A DNA stretch of 64,000 nt from Liminaster sp964567855 (GTDB lineage: Bacteria; Bacteroidota; Bacteroidia; Bacteroidales; UBA3663), in assembly GCA_964567855.1 (NCBI GenBank), contig CAZMOE010000004.1, forward strand, positions 1 through 64,000. The letters run 5' to 3'. The notes beneath the pieces are model-generated. The model had not been told where the DNA came from, searched no databases, and worked only from the letters and a program-made list of their open reading frames with translations. Shown piece by piece: positions 17,593-27,335 of the stretch (its first letter is position 1; each line of letters begins with the position of its first letter). The position numbers and the translations under genes were made by a program.

Positions 17593-17674
17593 GCGCGTAT
17601 GGTGAAATTGGTAGACACGCCAGACTTAGGATCTGGTGCCGAGAGGCATAAGGGTTCGAGTCCCTTTATGCGCA
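17593..17674 (+). tRNA. tRNA-Leu (anticodon TAG)
   Basis: An 82-nt class II tRNA with acceptor stem GCGCGTA/TATGCGC (one G-T pair) and discriminator A. The anticodon stem CCAGA/TCTGG encloses CTTAGGA, giving TAG for CUN codons. The variable arm is TGCCGAGAGGCA and the T arm AAGGG-TTCGAGT-CCCTT. CCA is not encoded. A hairpin terminator follows. Confidence 0.95.
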
Positions 17675-17710
17675 CGACATTTCTAAAGAATAATGTTACC
17701 GAGAGGGACG

Positions 17711-17748
17711 AACGGTAGAATCGCTGATGATTCTACCGTTTGTGTTTT
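17711..17748 (+). terminator. Terminator after tRNA-Leu
   Basis: 12-bp perfect stem AACGGTAGAATC/GATTCTACCGTT (17711-17722, 17729-17740) with loop GCTGAT, followed by TGTGTTTTA. It can also act for the minus-strand MFS gene, though no T run lies on that side. Confidence 0.7.
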
Positions 17749-17786
17749 AATCCTATAAAAGGTGGCCCCTATATGTCCAGAAGCGG

Positions 17787-18938
17787 TTACGAGCTTTTGG
17801 CATAACGCAAATTGAAGACCAATAGCACCAGTCCTCCCATAAAAGCGAAAGCAGAACCGATAAGAGCCGTGTATTGTATGCCGACATGATGATCGACCGG
17901 AAAACCGCCACAAAAAGCGCCCAATGCATTCCCCAAATTAAACGCCAGTTGCACCATGGCGCCCCCCATCATTTCCCCACCCGGAGAATGACGCAGCAAC
18001 AATAGTTGCTGTGGTGAAGAAACTGCGAAAAGCGCTCCTGTACAGATACACATCAGCACCACAGCCGCTGCTGCATAACCCGCCAAGAAAAAGGTCGACA
18101 GCAAAGCGGCAAACATAACGAACTGAGTGTACATAGATACCCGCTGAGGCGTAAATTTATCAGACATAAAGCCTCCCAGATAGTTTCCCACGCACATACT
18201 GCCGCCCGCCAACAGCATCATGAGCGGCATCGAGGATACCGGAATGCCCGAAACCTGTGTCAACAACGGATTCACATAACTATACCAACAGAAAATACCG
18301 CCATTGCTGAGAACCGTGGCTACAATCAGCAACCAAGGTTCAGGGCGACGAAGAAACCTGAACTGCCCTTTCATCCCATTATTCGGCAACGACGGCATTT
18401 CCGGTATCCAGCGGCGGATACCGATCATGGTAATTATCCCCCAAACTGTCGCGAAAGCAAAAACTGCCCGCCAAGAGACCGCATAGCCGACCCAGTTGCC
18501 CAAAGGCACCCCCAGCAGATTGGCCACCGTCATGCCCATAACCATCAGCGCCACCGCAGAAGCGCTTTTCCCATGACGCGCCAGACGGCTCGCTACAATA
18601 GAGCCGACTCCGAAATAAGCGCCATGAGGCAACCCGGAAATAAAACGTGCCGCCATCGCTATGGAATAATGGAAAGAGAATGTCATAAGCAGATTACCGG
18701 CGACAAACACTCCGACCAAAGCCAGAAGAATACGACGCAAAGGCCAGTTACGCGCCACGATGACTATCAACGGCGCTCCGACACATACCCCCAGCGCATA
18801 CACCGAAATCAGATGTCCCGCCTCGGCTAAAGAAACCCCGAAACCAGAGGCTACATCGGGCAAAATACTCATCATGATATATTCGGAAATACCTAAACCG
18901 AATGTACCCAACGCCAAAGCATACAAACCTTTTTTCAT
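17787..18938 (-). CDS. MFS transporter (DHA1/AraJ-like)
   Basis: The 383-residue product has 12 predicted membrane helices and the features of drug/sugar efflux MFS carriers: LGTFGLGISEYIMMSILPDV in helix 1, the loop 2-3 motif with NWPLRRILL, RFISGLPHGAYFGVG in helix 4, and a long central loop around RRWIPEMPSLPNNGMKGQF. It most resembles the AraJ/YdhP branch. Substrate cannot be read from sequence. Monocistronic by spacing, with a candidate promoter at 18994-19026. Confidence 0.88.
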   Translation of the reverse strand: MKKGLYALALGTFGLGISEYIMMSILPDVASGFGVSLAEAGHLISVYALGVCVGAPLIVIVARNWPLRRILLALVGVFVAGNLLMTFSFHYSIAMAARFISGLPHGAYFGVGSIVASRLARHGKSASAVALMVMGMTVANLLGVPLGNWVGYAVSWRAVFAFATVWGIITMIGIRRWIPEMPSLPNNGMKGQFRFLRRPEPWLLIVATVLSNGGIFCWYSYVNPLLTQVSGIPVSSMPLMMLLAGGSMCVGNYLGGFMSDKFTPQRVSMYTQFVMFAALLSTFFLAGYAAAAVVLMCICTGALFAVSSPQQLLLLRHSPGGEMMGGAMVQLAFNLGNALGAFCGGFPVDHHVGIQYTALIGSAFAFMGGLVLLVFNLRYAKSS

Positions 18939-18993
18939 ACCTGTCGCAGCATTTATTCTATAGTCCCAATTAATATAAACGACAAATGCGGCG

Positions 18994-19026
18994 CAAAGGT
19001 AAAAGGTTGTTCCTTTTAGCGGTCAA
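18994..19026 (-). promoter_or_regulatory. Promoter of the MFS gene
   Basis: TACCTTTG on the minus strand (18994-19001), with TTG 22 nt upstream (19024-19026). Confidence 0.55.
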
Positions 19027-19111
19027 TTTTCCGCCCCGGAAATTATCTCTATGGTCGGCAAAAGCGAGACTTTTGAATCATCAGAATAGCAAAATCAGAT
19101 TTCATAAATGG

Positions 19112-19897
19112 TCACCGAGAATCATCCCGGCGATGCAACCAGCTCATCCTCTCGTCCGCAGACATTTTTTCGATGGCATAACGCAACATCGTGCGTGGCA
19201 TCCGCCCTGCATGTTCTTCAAGGAATCCGCACAAAACTGCCATGTCGCGTTTGCCCGCCTCGCGCAACATCCAGCCCACCGCCTTATGAATCAAATCGTG
19301 CGGATGCGACAGCAGCAATGCGGCAATCCGCAACGTATCGGCAAATTCCCCATGACGAATCAGCATCCAAGTGGAAACGATGGCGATGCGTTGCTCCCAA
19401 AGATTATCGCTCCCGGCCAGACGATCCAACACCGAACGGTCCGGCAATGCTCCATCGGCCGACGGATGAAGCAGCCATTCCCCAATCACATATTGGGCCG
19501 AAAGATCGACCAGATCCCAATTGTTTGCACATCGGGCATGTTCCAGATAAAAGGCCGCCAAGGCGTCGCGCCGGGCCGGATTTCCCTCCGCATCCCCCTT
19601 CCTTGTAGGCAAAAGAGCTTTCATCTGAAGCACAAGAATCAGAAATCCGCATAACCGGATTTCATGCCAAGGATTGAACAGTAGCTGTTCCACCTCTGAC
19701 CACGACAAGCCGACAGCCTGCCGTGCCACGGCTCTTGTCTGCGGCACCCGCACGCCGAGAAAACGATCGCCTTCGCCATATTGCCCTTTCCCGGTCTTAA
19801 AAAAACCTGCCAGATGGACAGCCTGCCGTTCATCTCCCAACTCTTTCATCACCGCTGCGACTTCCGCAGCTGTCATTCCCGATGTTTTCATATACAT
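19112..19897 (-). CDS. DNA alkylation repair protein (AlkD-like HEAT repeats)
   Basis: The 261-residue product is all-helical with HEAT-like repeats, matching the AlkC/AlkD family of DNA glycosylases that remove N3/N7-alkyl purines without base flipping. Family-typical segments seen are LGVRVPQTRAVARQ, HEIRLCGFLILVLQ, NNWDLVDLSAQYVIGEWL, LWEQRIAIVSTWMLIRHGE, DLIHKAVGWMLREAGKRD and MPRTMLRYAIEKM. The WD of NNWDLVD and the W of LWEQR are usual active-site positions. The start is either 19897 or the Met two codons later. No partner genes are adjacent. Confidence 0.88.
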   Translation of the reverse strand: MYMKTSGMTAAEVAAVMKELGDERQAVHLAGFFKTGKGQYGEGDRFLGVRVPQTRAVARQAVGLSWSEVEQLLFNPWHEIRLCGFLILVLQMKALLPTRKGDAEGNPARRDALAAFYLEHARCANNWDLVDLSAQYVIGEWLLHPSADGALPDRSVLDRLAGSDNLWEQRIAIVSTWMLIRHGEFADTLRIAALLLSHPHDLIHKAVGWMLREAGKRDMAVLCGFLEEHAGRMPRTMLRYAIEKMSADERMSWLHRRDDSR

Positions 19898-19992
19898 ATT
19901 TAAATATCAGTATTTCCGGCGAAACTTCCTCCCGAAATCCTTATCCATGAGGGCACGAATATATAAAAAATCCCCGAATCCGACAATAAAAA

Positions 19993-20023
19993 TTGCTTTT
20001 CCACCCCGCTTGCGCTATCTTTG
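19993..20023 (+). promoter_or_regulatory. Promoter of the metallophosphoesterase gene
   Basis: TTG (19993-19995), a 20-nt spacer, then TATCTTTG (20016-20023). The ATG follows 22 nt later. Confidence 0.75.
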
Positions 20024-20045
20024 CCATCAAAAGAACACATTTTCT

Positions 20046-21275
20046 ATGATCATTTTGCTTTTCCTTCTGTGCCTGAGCCTCTCCATAGCGGCCGATTTCG
20101 CATTCCTGCGTAGTCTAAAAAGATTTCTTGCCCCACGCTACCTCCGATATTTCCGCCGGACCTGTTTTCTTTTGGAATTTTATCTGCTCGGATACATCAT
20201 TCTTCTGCTCACCAGCCGCTCCATGGTATTACCGGCCCCGGGATGGACCTTGGCGGCCATGACCATACTCTTTCCCAAAATATTGTTTGTGCTCCTGTGG
20301 ACAATTTTCGTATGGCCCCTTTTCAGAACGAAAATCGCCTCCTACAATTTTCTATCGGCCTGCATATTATCGGCCATCCTCGGCGGCATTATCCTGCACG
20401 GCGGTCTCAAGGAACGGTTTCTCGTACAGGTGAACCGGGTGGAAATCTCCAGTCCGCACCTTCCCTGCTCGTTCGACGGCTACCGCATCGCCCAGATTTC
20501 CGACTTCCATCTTGGTAGTCTGACCCTGAAGGATACGACATTCGTCCGCCGAGTTACCGACAGCATTCTCGCCCTGCAACCTGACATTGTCTGCTTCACC
20601 GGAGACCTTGTCAACTGCGAATCCGAAGAGGCGAGACCATTTATCGATGAGTTGCGCCGGATGCGAACCCGCCGCCACCAGGTATTTGCCATCCTGGGCA
20701 ACCATGATTATGCAGACTATGCAAGGACGATGCCCGACTCGCTTCATCAGGCCGATGCCGACACTTTGCGGCACCTCATCACTACAGCAGGATGGACCTT
20801 GCTTGACAACCGGGGCGAAATCATCCGTCACCGGGCCGAACGCTCCGCCAACGACTATTACGATCCGACCGAATATATCCGTATCGTCGGGGTAGGCAAT
20901 ATCGGAGAGCCTCCGTTCACGACCTACGGAGATCTGCGCACAGCCCTGGCCTCGCTTCCGGACGCTTCAACAAACACAGATACGACCTCAACCCGACCGT
21001 TCACCATTCTGCTCAGCCATAATCCTACCCACTGGAGGCAGGAGGTCCTGCCGGATTCCGAAATAGACCTTATGCTGGCCGGTCATACCCACGGAATGCA
21101 AATAAAAATAGCAGGATTCTCTCCTGCTGTCTGGAAATACAAAGAATGGGGAGGCCTCTACAGTGAAAACGACCGCCACCTCTACGTGAACACCGGCCTC
21201 GGCACAGTCGGATTTCCCGCCCGCATCGGTCTAAAACCCGAAATCACCCTGATCACCCTGAGATGTGAAAAATGA
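20046..21275 (+). CDS. Membrane-anchored metallophosphoesterase (YkuE/LpxG-like)
   Basis: The 409-residue product has an N-terminal membrane region of about four helices (residues 1-125) and a calcineurin-like phosphoesterase domain (about 150-405). All five metal motifs are visible: AQISDFHLG, CFTGDLVN, ILGNHDYAD, LLSHNPTH and LAGHTHGMQ. It ends in NTGLGTVGFPARIG, typical of the branch that contains YkuE and LpxG-type UDP-diacylglucosamine hydrolases. A role in lipid or cell-envelope metabolism is inferred, not shown. The frame is open far upstream over the alkD antisense strand, but ATG 20046 fits the promoter at 19993-20023. Confidence 0.85.
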   Translation: MIILLFLLCLSLSIAADFAFLRSLKRFLAPRYLRYFRRTCFLLEFYLLGYIILLLTSRSMVLPAPGWTLAAMTILFPKILFVLLWTIFVWPLFRTKIASYNFLSACILSAILGGIILHGGLKERFLVQVNRVEISSPHLPCSFDGYRIAQISDFHLGSLTLKDTTFVRRVTDSILALQPDIVCFTGDLVNCESEEARPFIDELRRMRTRRHQVFAILGNHDYADYARTMPDSLHQADADTLRHLITTAGWTLLDNRGEIIRHRAERSANDYYDPTEYIRIVGVGNIGEPPFTTYGDLRTALASLPDASTNTDTTSTRPFTILLSHNPTHWRQEVLPDSEIDLMLAGHTHGMQIKIAGFSPAVWKYKEWGGLYSENDRHLYVNTGLGTVGFPARIGLKPEITLITLRCEK

Positions 21276-21289
21276 TCGGCAGGCCGCTG

Positions 21290-22270
21290 TCAGCGGTTCC
21301 GCTCCATAAAATAATCAACCAGATCGGTCAGCGCACGCCGTGCCGGATTATCCGGAAAGCCCCCCAACATCGACTTGGCCTCAAAAGCCAGACTTTTCAT
21401 TTTGGCCACAGCGTATTCAATACCGCCGCTGGCCACGGCAAATTCCACCAACTGCGCGATATGAGGCGCGGAAAGCGTTTCATTCTCCTCCAGCAACCGC
21501 CGCATCCGCGCGGCCTCATCGGCCGGTGCGTGCTGCAACGCATAAAGAAGGGGCAGCGTAATCTTGCCCTCGCGAATATCGTGGCCGGAAGGTTTACCCA
21601 TTTCGGCCGACGGCAGATAATCGAAAAGATCATCACGCACCTGAAACACCAATCCTATCTTTTCTCCGATAAGCGCCAGCCGCCCAGCCTCTTCCGCCGA
21701 TGCCCCGACTGAAATCGCCCCGATTTTCATACAAGCGGAGAACAGTGAGGCCGTTTTATCCCCGATCACCCGGAAATAAGCCTCCTCGCTGACAGAGCGC
21801 GCCCGCATATTGGAGAGTTGTTCCAGCTCCCCTTCCGAAAGACGGGTCACAATGTCGGCCAAAATGGCCAATATCTCAAGAGATTGTGTGGAATGAAGAC
21901 GAAGCAGGCATTTGGAAAGGAAAAAGTCACCCATCAGGACAGCTACTTTATTGTCCCATATCCGATTGACGGTCGCCGCACCCCGGCGGCGGTCGCTTTC
22001 ATCGATGACGTCATCGTGCATCAGCGAAGCATTGTGAAGCAATTCCAGGGCCACAGCGCCATCATAGGTGCAGCAGGTCACGCCACCGGCCAGCAACTTG
22101 GCCGAAAGCAGCGTGATAATGGGCCGCACCCCCTTGCCCTTGCGGTCACGAAAATAATCGATCACACTATCGGCCAACGGAACGCGTGTCCGTAAAGTGT
22201 GTTCCATTAGCTTGTGCAATTCATCCAGTTCCGGACCGATGCAACTTCTGATTTCGTCAAACTTCTCCAT
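21290..22270 (-). CDS. All-trans polyprenyl diphosphate synthase
   Basis: The 326-residue product is an IspB-type prenyltransferase. The first Asp-rich motif is LMHDDVIDESDRRRG (DDxxD) and the second is FQVRDDLFDYL. It also has GKGVRPIITLLSA (isopentenyl diphosphate binding) and DKTASLFSACMKIGA. It condenses isopentenyl diphosphate into the polyprenyl chain of menaquinone, which fits the menaquinol-linked fumarate reductase nearby. Met 22270 (MEKFDEIRSCIG) is chosen over 22324 because the promoter (-7 at 22294-22301) lies between them. Confidence 0.9.
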   Translation of the reverse strand: MEKFDEIRSCIGPELDELHKLMEHTLRTRVPLADSVIDYFRDRKGKGVRPIITLLSAKLLAGGVTCCTYDGAVALELLHNASLMHDDVIDESDRRRGAATVNRIWDNKVAVLMGDFFLSKCLLRLHSTQSLEILAILADIVTRLSEGELEQLSNMRARSVSEEAYFRVIGDKTASLFSACMKIGAISVGASAEEAGRLALIGEKIGLVFQVRDDLFDYLPSAEMGKPSGHDIREGKITLPLLYALQHAPADEAARMRRLLEENETLSAPHIAQLVEFAVASGGIEYAVAKMKSLAFEAKSMLGGFPDNPARRALTDLVDYFMERNR

Positions 22271-22293
22271 AACGCTCCAAACAAATACAGCTG

Positions 22294-22325
22294 CAAAGAT
22301 AGTGCAACCCGAAAGTAAAAACAAA
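22294..22325 (-). promoter_or_regulatory. Promoter of the polyprenyl diphosphate synthase gene
   Basis: TTTG (22322-22325), 20 nt, TATCTTTG (22294-22301) on the minus strand. The short leader supports the ATG at 22270. Confidence 0.8.
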
Positions 22326-22493
22326 TTTATCGGTACTTTGCTTGATCCTTGTTACAGGATTTCCGCGCCGCCGTGCAGGAATGGTATGGGCAATGTTTCC
22401 GGCACAGCGGCAGGAACCGCCCACACCGTTACCACTCCCTGACATGACGGACCGAGGGGGTATAAGTGCATAAACGGCGGTTCCAGCGCTGAA

Positions 22494-23474
22494 TTAATGA
22501 TCGCGCAGGGAGTAGTTCTTGAAAAACTGGGTGCGCTCGAAAGGATTCCGATCCTCATTGCCGCATCCGGCGTTGAGCAAACCGCGAAACTCAGCAATGC
22601 TGCCGTATCCCTCGCGCGCCATCCAGCCGCGCAGCTCATCGAGCATGGTCGCCACCTGCCCGTAACCGCCACGGTAGAGCGTTGTGCAGACCTCGGCGAC
22701 CGAGGCACCGGCCAGAATGACCTTGATCAGCGAACGCCCGTCGGCCACACCGCCCGAGGCACCCAGGTTCACTTTCGGAAGGCGGCCGGAAACAAGGGCC
22801 ACCCAACGCAACACCTCCGCCAGATCGGCAGGATGCCCCAGAACCTCACCATGAGCGTATTGAAAAGAATCGATATCCAGATCCGGCGAAGCCATACGGT
22901 TGAACAGAATCACAGCGGCGGCCCCATTGGCATATAGCTGATCGACAAGGGGAATGCAGTTGGTGAAACGGCTGCCCAGTTTTACGATGACGGGAATGCC
23001 CAAACTCTTTCTGACACTCCGGAAAATGTCCAGATGCAACCGTTCAAAACTTCCATACGTGTAGTCGATCTCGCTATTGACAGCCATGATATTCAATTCC
23101 AGCGCATCGGCCCCGGCCTCTTCGATTTGGCGGGCGAAGTCGCACCATTCGGCTATCCGGTAGCAATTGATACTGGCAATGACAGGTATCGAGCAAGCCG
23201 CCTTGCATCCGCGCACCAGTGCCAGATAGTCTTCCAGCCTATGCGCCCGGAAATAGAACTGCAGATAGTCGGCCTCTTCGGCATGGCTGCCCGTTTCCAT
23301 CGCCCCGACCGCAGCCAGAATCTCCTCCTCGAAAAGAGATTTCAGCACCACGGCGGCGGCCCCGGCCTCCTCCCAGCGTTTTACCTTCTCCACACTATCG
23401 GTCAATCCGCTACTGCTCACTATCAGAGGGTTTTTCAACGTCAAACCGGCAAACGATACTGCTAAATTCTCCAT
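22494..23474 (-). CDS. Dihydroorotate dehydrogenase-like flavoprotein
   Basis: The 326-residue product is a TIM-barrel FMN protein of the dihydroorotate dehydrogenase superfamily: LAVSFAGLTLKNPLIVSSSG at the start, SIPVIASINCY, ADALELNIMAV, IPVIVKLGSRFTN, AAAVILFNRM and NLGASGGVADGRSLIKVILAGA. It lacks an obvious Fe-S partner, and Bacteroidales have other, canonical pyrD genes, so this branch may have a different substrate. The start is set at ATG 23474 (MENLAVSF); the upstream 26 codons look like leader. Confidence 0.85.
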   Translation of the reverse strand: MENLAVSFAGLTLKNPLIVSSSGLTDSVEKVKRWEEAGAAAVVLKSLFEEEILAAVGAMETGSHAEEADYLQFYFRAHRLEDYLALVRGCKAACSIPVIASINCYRIAEWCDFARQIEEAGADALELNIMAVNSEIDYTYGSFERLHLDIFRSVRKSLGIPVIVKLGSRFTNCIPLVDQLYANGAAAVILFNRMASPDLDIDSFQYAHGEVLGHPADLAEVLRWVALVSGRLPKVNLGASGGVADGRSLIKVILAGASVAEVCTTLYRGGYGQVATMLDELRGWMAREGYGSIAEFRGLLNAGCGNEDRNPFERTQFFKNYSLRDH

Positions 23475-23559
23475 ACGGCATCTATATTGAATTACAATCA
23501 TATAAACAACCGTCACGAACATTCCGTTTGGCATATTTCCTGCGGATTTCACGCAATTA

Positions 23560-23591
23560 TTTGTTTTACTTATAGTTTTTATTTATATTTG
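23560..23591 (+). promoter_or_regulatory. Promoter of the parC operon
   Basis: TTTG (23560-23563), a 20-nt spacer, then TATATTTG (23584-23591): a full consensus match. The leader is about 55 nt. Confidence 0.8.
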
Positions 23592-23653
23592 CATGGCTAT
23601 TTGCCGTAGCGGGAATACTTTCCTGCAAACTTAATACAGAGAATATCGATACT

Positions 23654-26413
23654 ATGAAAGAGGACGACAAAGAGAAACGACAACCTTCTGACGAAGAAAC
23701 TACAGAAACCTCAGGCGAATCCCGGATCGAAGAGAGCGAAACAGCGGAACATAATTCAACCTCAGACTCCGACGATATATCGGATACCGCCGACGAAGAG
23801 GCCACACCCTCCGATGATGAAACCGTAGCCGAAGGCAACGGCTATCACCCCCGCAACGATGATGAAACCGGCGACACGATTCACCATCTCAGCGGCATGT
23901 TCCAGAACTGGTTCCTCGACTATGCTTCGTACGTTATTCTCGAACGCGCCGTCCCCCACGTGCTCGACGGACTGAAACCCGTGCAGCGCCGCATTCTCCA
24001 CGCAATGAAAGTTATCGACGATGGCCGTTATAATAAGGTTGCCAATATTGTCGGTCAGACCATGCAGTACCATCCCCACGGCGACGCCTCCATCGGCGAC
24101 GCCCTGGTGCAGCTGGGACAGAAAGAACTGCTCATTGACACGCAAGGAAACTGGGGCAATATACTCACCGGCGATGACGCGGCGGCTCCGCGTTATATAG
24201 AGGCCCGCCTCTCGCCGTTTGCGCTGGATGTCGTCTACAACAACAAGATCACCCCGTGGCAATTAAGCTACGACGGCAGGAAAAAAGAGCCGATCAACCT
24301 TCCCGTAAAGTTCCCCTTGCTGCTGGCTCAGGGTGTAGAGGGTATCGCGGTCGGCCTTTCGTCTAAAATATTGCCTCACAATTTCAACGAGCTGCTCGAC
24401 GCCTCGATAGCATACCTGCGCGGCGAAGATTTTTTACTTTATCCCGACTTTCCCACCGGCGGCCTGATCGATGTCAGCAAATATCATGACGGTGAACGCG
24501 GCGGAGCCGTCAAGGTTCGTTCCCATATCGAAAAAATCGACAACAAGACTCTCGTCATCAAGGATATTCCCTTCGGCAAAACCGTCGGCACCGTGATAGA
24601 AAGCATCATGAAGGCAGCGGAAAAAGGAAAAATAAAAATCCGTAAGGTCGATGACAATACAGCCGCTAATGTCGAAATCATCGTACATCTCGCCCCCGGT
24701 GTCTCCAGCGACAAATCCATCGATGCCCTCTATGCCTTCACCGATTGTGAAGTCAGCATTTCGCCCAACTGCTGTGTCATATATGACAAAAAGCCCCACT
24801 TCCTGTGCGTAAGCGAGGTATTGAGACGCAGTGCCGACAATACCCGCGAATTACTGCGTCAGGAGTTGGAAATCAACCGCCACGAACTTCAGGAACATCT
24901 TCTCACCTGTTCGCTCGAAAAGATCTTCATCGAAGAACGCATCTACAAGGACAAGGAATTTGAAGAAGCGAAAAACATGGAGGCCGCCGTGGCACATATC
25001 GATGGCCGCCTCGATCCCTGGAAGCCCTCTTTCATCCGCGAAATCACCACTGACGACATTCTAAAGCTCATGGAGATCAAGATGGGACGCATCCTGAAAT
25101 TCAACAGCGCCAAGGCCGAAGAGGAAATCGCCAACACCCAGAAGAAAATCCGCCAGATAGAGCGTAATCTCAAACATCTGACCGATTATACCGTCTCCTG
25201 GTTCGAACGGTTGAAAGAAAAATACGGAGCCGCCCACCCCCGGCTTACTGAAATACGCAATTTCAACAATATCGACTCCACCAAAGTCATCGAATCCAAC
25301 CTCAAACTGTATATCAACAGGGAGGAAGGGTTCATCGGCACATCGCTGAAATCCTGCGAATACGTCTGCAACTGCTCGGAGATCGACGATATCATACTGA
25401 TCTACAAAAACGGCAACTACAAGATCGTTCGCGTCAGCGACAAACTGTTTGTCGGCAAAGATGTGCTCTACTTAAACGTATTCCGGAAGAGCGATGCGAG
25501 GACAATATATAACATCGTCTACCGCGATGGCAAGACCGGCCCGTATTATATCAAGCGCTTCAACATTACAAGCATCCAGCGCGATAAGGTTTATGACATG
25601 ACGCAGGGAAAAGAGGGCAGCAAGATCGCTTATCTGAGCGCCAATCTCAACGGAGAGGCCGAAGTGTTGCGTATCACCCTCAAGCCGCGCATACATATCA
25701 AGAACTTCACGTTTGAAAAGAACTTCGCCGAAATTCCGATCAAAGGACGCGGCACAAGAGGTTCCATCCTCACCAAAGTGGACATATCACGCATCGTGGT
25801 CAAGGAACGGGGCGGTTCAACGCTCGGCGGACGTCCGGTGTGGTATGATTCCGATGTCTGCCGGATCAATTATGACAAACAGGGGCAATATCTCGGCGAC
25901 TTTTTGAGTGAGGACCGTATTCTGGTCATCCTCGACAACTACGATTATTACCTTACCACCTTTGACGAAAACAATCACTATGAACACAATATCCTGCGCA
26001 TAGAGAAATATGACGCCTCGAAAGTCTGGACCGTAGTGATGAAAGACTGGGAAACCGACTGCTACAACCTGAAGCGATGCTGTCTGGATGCAACGGGACG
26101 GAAACAGAACATCCTGGGCGACCCGAAACGCTTCTCTATGGCCCTTCTCTCCGATACTCCGTATGCCCGCATAGGGGTGCAGTTCGGCAAAGGAGACGAG
26201 TTCCGGGCTCCGCTGGAGATCGAGGCAGAAGAATTCATTCCGCTCCGCTCCGTCAATACCAAAGGAAAACGGATCAGCAATTATTTCATCAAAAACGTCG
26301 AAGAGCTTCCGCCGCTCCGGCAACCGGAACCCGCTCCGGAAAAGGAAGGAGATGACACCTCGGAGACAGACGGGAATAACTCTGCCGACGAAAACGAAGG
26401 GACATTGTTTTGA
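23654..26413 (+). CDS. parC: DNA topoisomerase IV subunit A
   Basis: The 919-residue product has an acidic, low-complexity extension (1-75), the winged-helix/tower core with HHLSGMFQNWFLDYASYVIL, QYHPHGDASIGDALV and the active-site tyrosine Y181 in AAPRYIEARL, a coiled-coil segment around residues 480-530, a beta-propeller C-terminal domain, and a second acidic tail (from about 885). This layout and AAPRYIEARL fit the Bacteroidota ParC rather than GyrA. With ParE it decatenates daughter chromosomes. parE is not adjacent. It heads a run of five same-strand genes; DUF3316 starts 5 nt after its stop. Confidence 0.88.
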   Translation: MKEDDKEKRQPSDEETTETSGESRIEESETAEHNSTSDSDDISDTADEEATPSDDETVAEGNGYHPRNDDETGDTIHHLSGMFQNWFLDYASYVILERAVPHVLDGLKPVQRRILHAMKVIDDGRYNKVANIVGQTMQYHPHGDASIGDALVQLGQKELLIDTQGNWGNILTGDDAAAPRYIEARLSPFALDVVYNNKITPWQLSYDGRKKEPINLPVKFPLLLAQGVEGIAVGLSSKILPHNFNELLDASIAYLRGEDFLLYPDFPTGGLIDVSKYHDGERGGAVKVRSHIEKIDNKTLVIKDIPFGKTVGTVIESIMKAAEKGKIKIRKVDDNTAANVEIIVHLAPGVSSDKSIDALYAFTDCEVSISPNCCVIYDKKPHFLCVSEVLRRSADNTRELLRQELEINRHELQEHLLTCSLEKIFIEERIYKDKEFEEAKNMEAAVAHIDGRLDPWKPSFIREITTDDILKLMEIKMGRILKFNSAKAEEEIANTQKKIRQIERNLKHLTDYTVSWFERLKEKYGAAHPRLTEIRNFNNIDSTKVIESNLKLYINREEGFIGTSLKSCEYVCNCSEIDDIILIYKNGNYKIVRVSDKLFVGKDVLYLNVFRKSDARTIYNIVYRDGKTGPYYIKRFNITSIQRDKVYDMTQGKEGSKIAYLSANLNGEAEVLRITLKPRIHIKNFTFEKNFAEIPIKGRGTRGSILTKVDISRIVVKERGGSTLGGRPVWYDSDVCRINYDKQGQYLGDFLSEDRILVILDNYDYYLTTFDENNHYEHNILRIEKYDASKVWTVVMKDWETDCYNLKRCCLDATGRKQNILGDPKRFSMALLSDTPYARIGVQFGKGDEFRAPLEIEAEEFIPLRSVNTKGKRISNYFIKNVEELPPLRQPEPAPEKEGDDTSETDGNNSADENEGTLF

Positions 26414-26418
26414 AGCCA

Positions 26419-27318
26419 ATGACAACACTACATAAGATCTCCTGCCGCTGGCCGTTGGCGCTGATTGCCCCATTACTGATGCTTCAGACACTCATGGCCT
26501 CAGAACCGACGGATTCCGTAACGATCCGCCCGGTCACCAATGCCGTTACCTTTACTTTCGGAGGTTCCAAGGTCCGCGACACTTATCTCACCCCTTTACT
26601 ATATGAGGGAACGGGCGTAACCGTCCAGTTCGACCGCTGGCGCAGAATGCGTAACACTCGGCTGACAAACCAGCAGATCTTTATGGCCGGCTTTTCCGGC
26701 GGTGAAGACAAGAGCCACAACAGCGAGACCTGGACCGGCCGTTTTCTTTATCGCTACGCCCTCCATTTCGGACTGCTTCGCGGCAACCGGTGGACGCTCC
26801 TCCTCGGACCTTACGCCAACAGCGAAATCGGGTTCAACTACAATCTCAAGCTGACCGGCAGCAACAATCCCGCCACGGTGCGCTGGGTTTCCAATTTCGG
26901 AGCCTCGGCGGCTATTGGTTGCCATTACCGGCTTCTCGGGCATCCCTGCACGGCCCTTTTACAGGCCCAGACACCTCTGATAGGTGCCGCCGTCATGCCC
27001 GAATACGGCGCCTCCTATTATGAAACCTTTTATCTGGAAACCACAGATGCTACCGTACACAATACCAGCCTTCACAACCAACAGGATCTTGACATCCGGC
27101 TAATCACCGATGTTCCCCTTGCCGTCATACCCTGGTTCCGCAAGCTGAAAACCACAATCCGTATAGGATTCCAGTATCATATCGAAACGATGAAGATCAA
27201 CGATATTACAACGCGCTATTCCACTATCGGAGCAGTCGTCGGCTGGAGCTATCAGCATATTCCCTATCACCGTTCCCGCCGTAATATGCTCCGGGAAACG
27301 CCTCTCACACCCTGGTAA
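26419..27318 (+). CDS. DUF3316 family outer-membrane-like protein
   Basis: The 299-residue product has a signal peptide (about 1-30, WPLALIAPLLMLQTLMASEP) followed by beta-rich sequence with alternating aromatic/polar strands (FTFGGSKVRDTYLTPLLYEG, IGFQYHIETM) typical of a small outer-membrane barrel. This matches the DUF3316 family found in Bacteroidota. Function unknown. It is almost fused to parC (5-nt gap), so it is co-transcribed. A TTG at 26410 would overlap parC, but the ATG at 26419 is the natural start. Confidence 0.75.
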   Translation: MTTLHKISCRWPLALIAPLLMLQTLMASEPTDSVTIRPVTNAVTFTFGGSKVRDTYLTPLLYEGTGVTVQFDRWRRMRNTRLTNQQIFMAGFSGGEDKSHNSETWTGRFLYRYALHFGLLRGNRWTLLLGPYANSEIGFNYNLKLTGSNNPATVRWVSNFGASAAIGCHYRLLGHPCTALLQAQTPLIGAAVMPEYGASYYETFYLETTDATVHNTSLHNQQDLDIRLITDVPLAVIPWFRKLKTTIRIGFQYHIETMKINDITTRYSTIGAVVGWSYQHIPYHRSRRNMLRETPLTPW

Positions 27319-27335
27319 ACTCAAAAATCTTCCGC

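Noticed and set aside
17295..17651. 118-codon plus-strand frame overlapping tRNA-Leu
   Set aside because: It runs into the tRNA gene, has no recognisable domain and lies in a palindrome-rich non-coding region.
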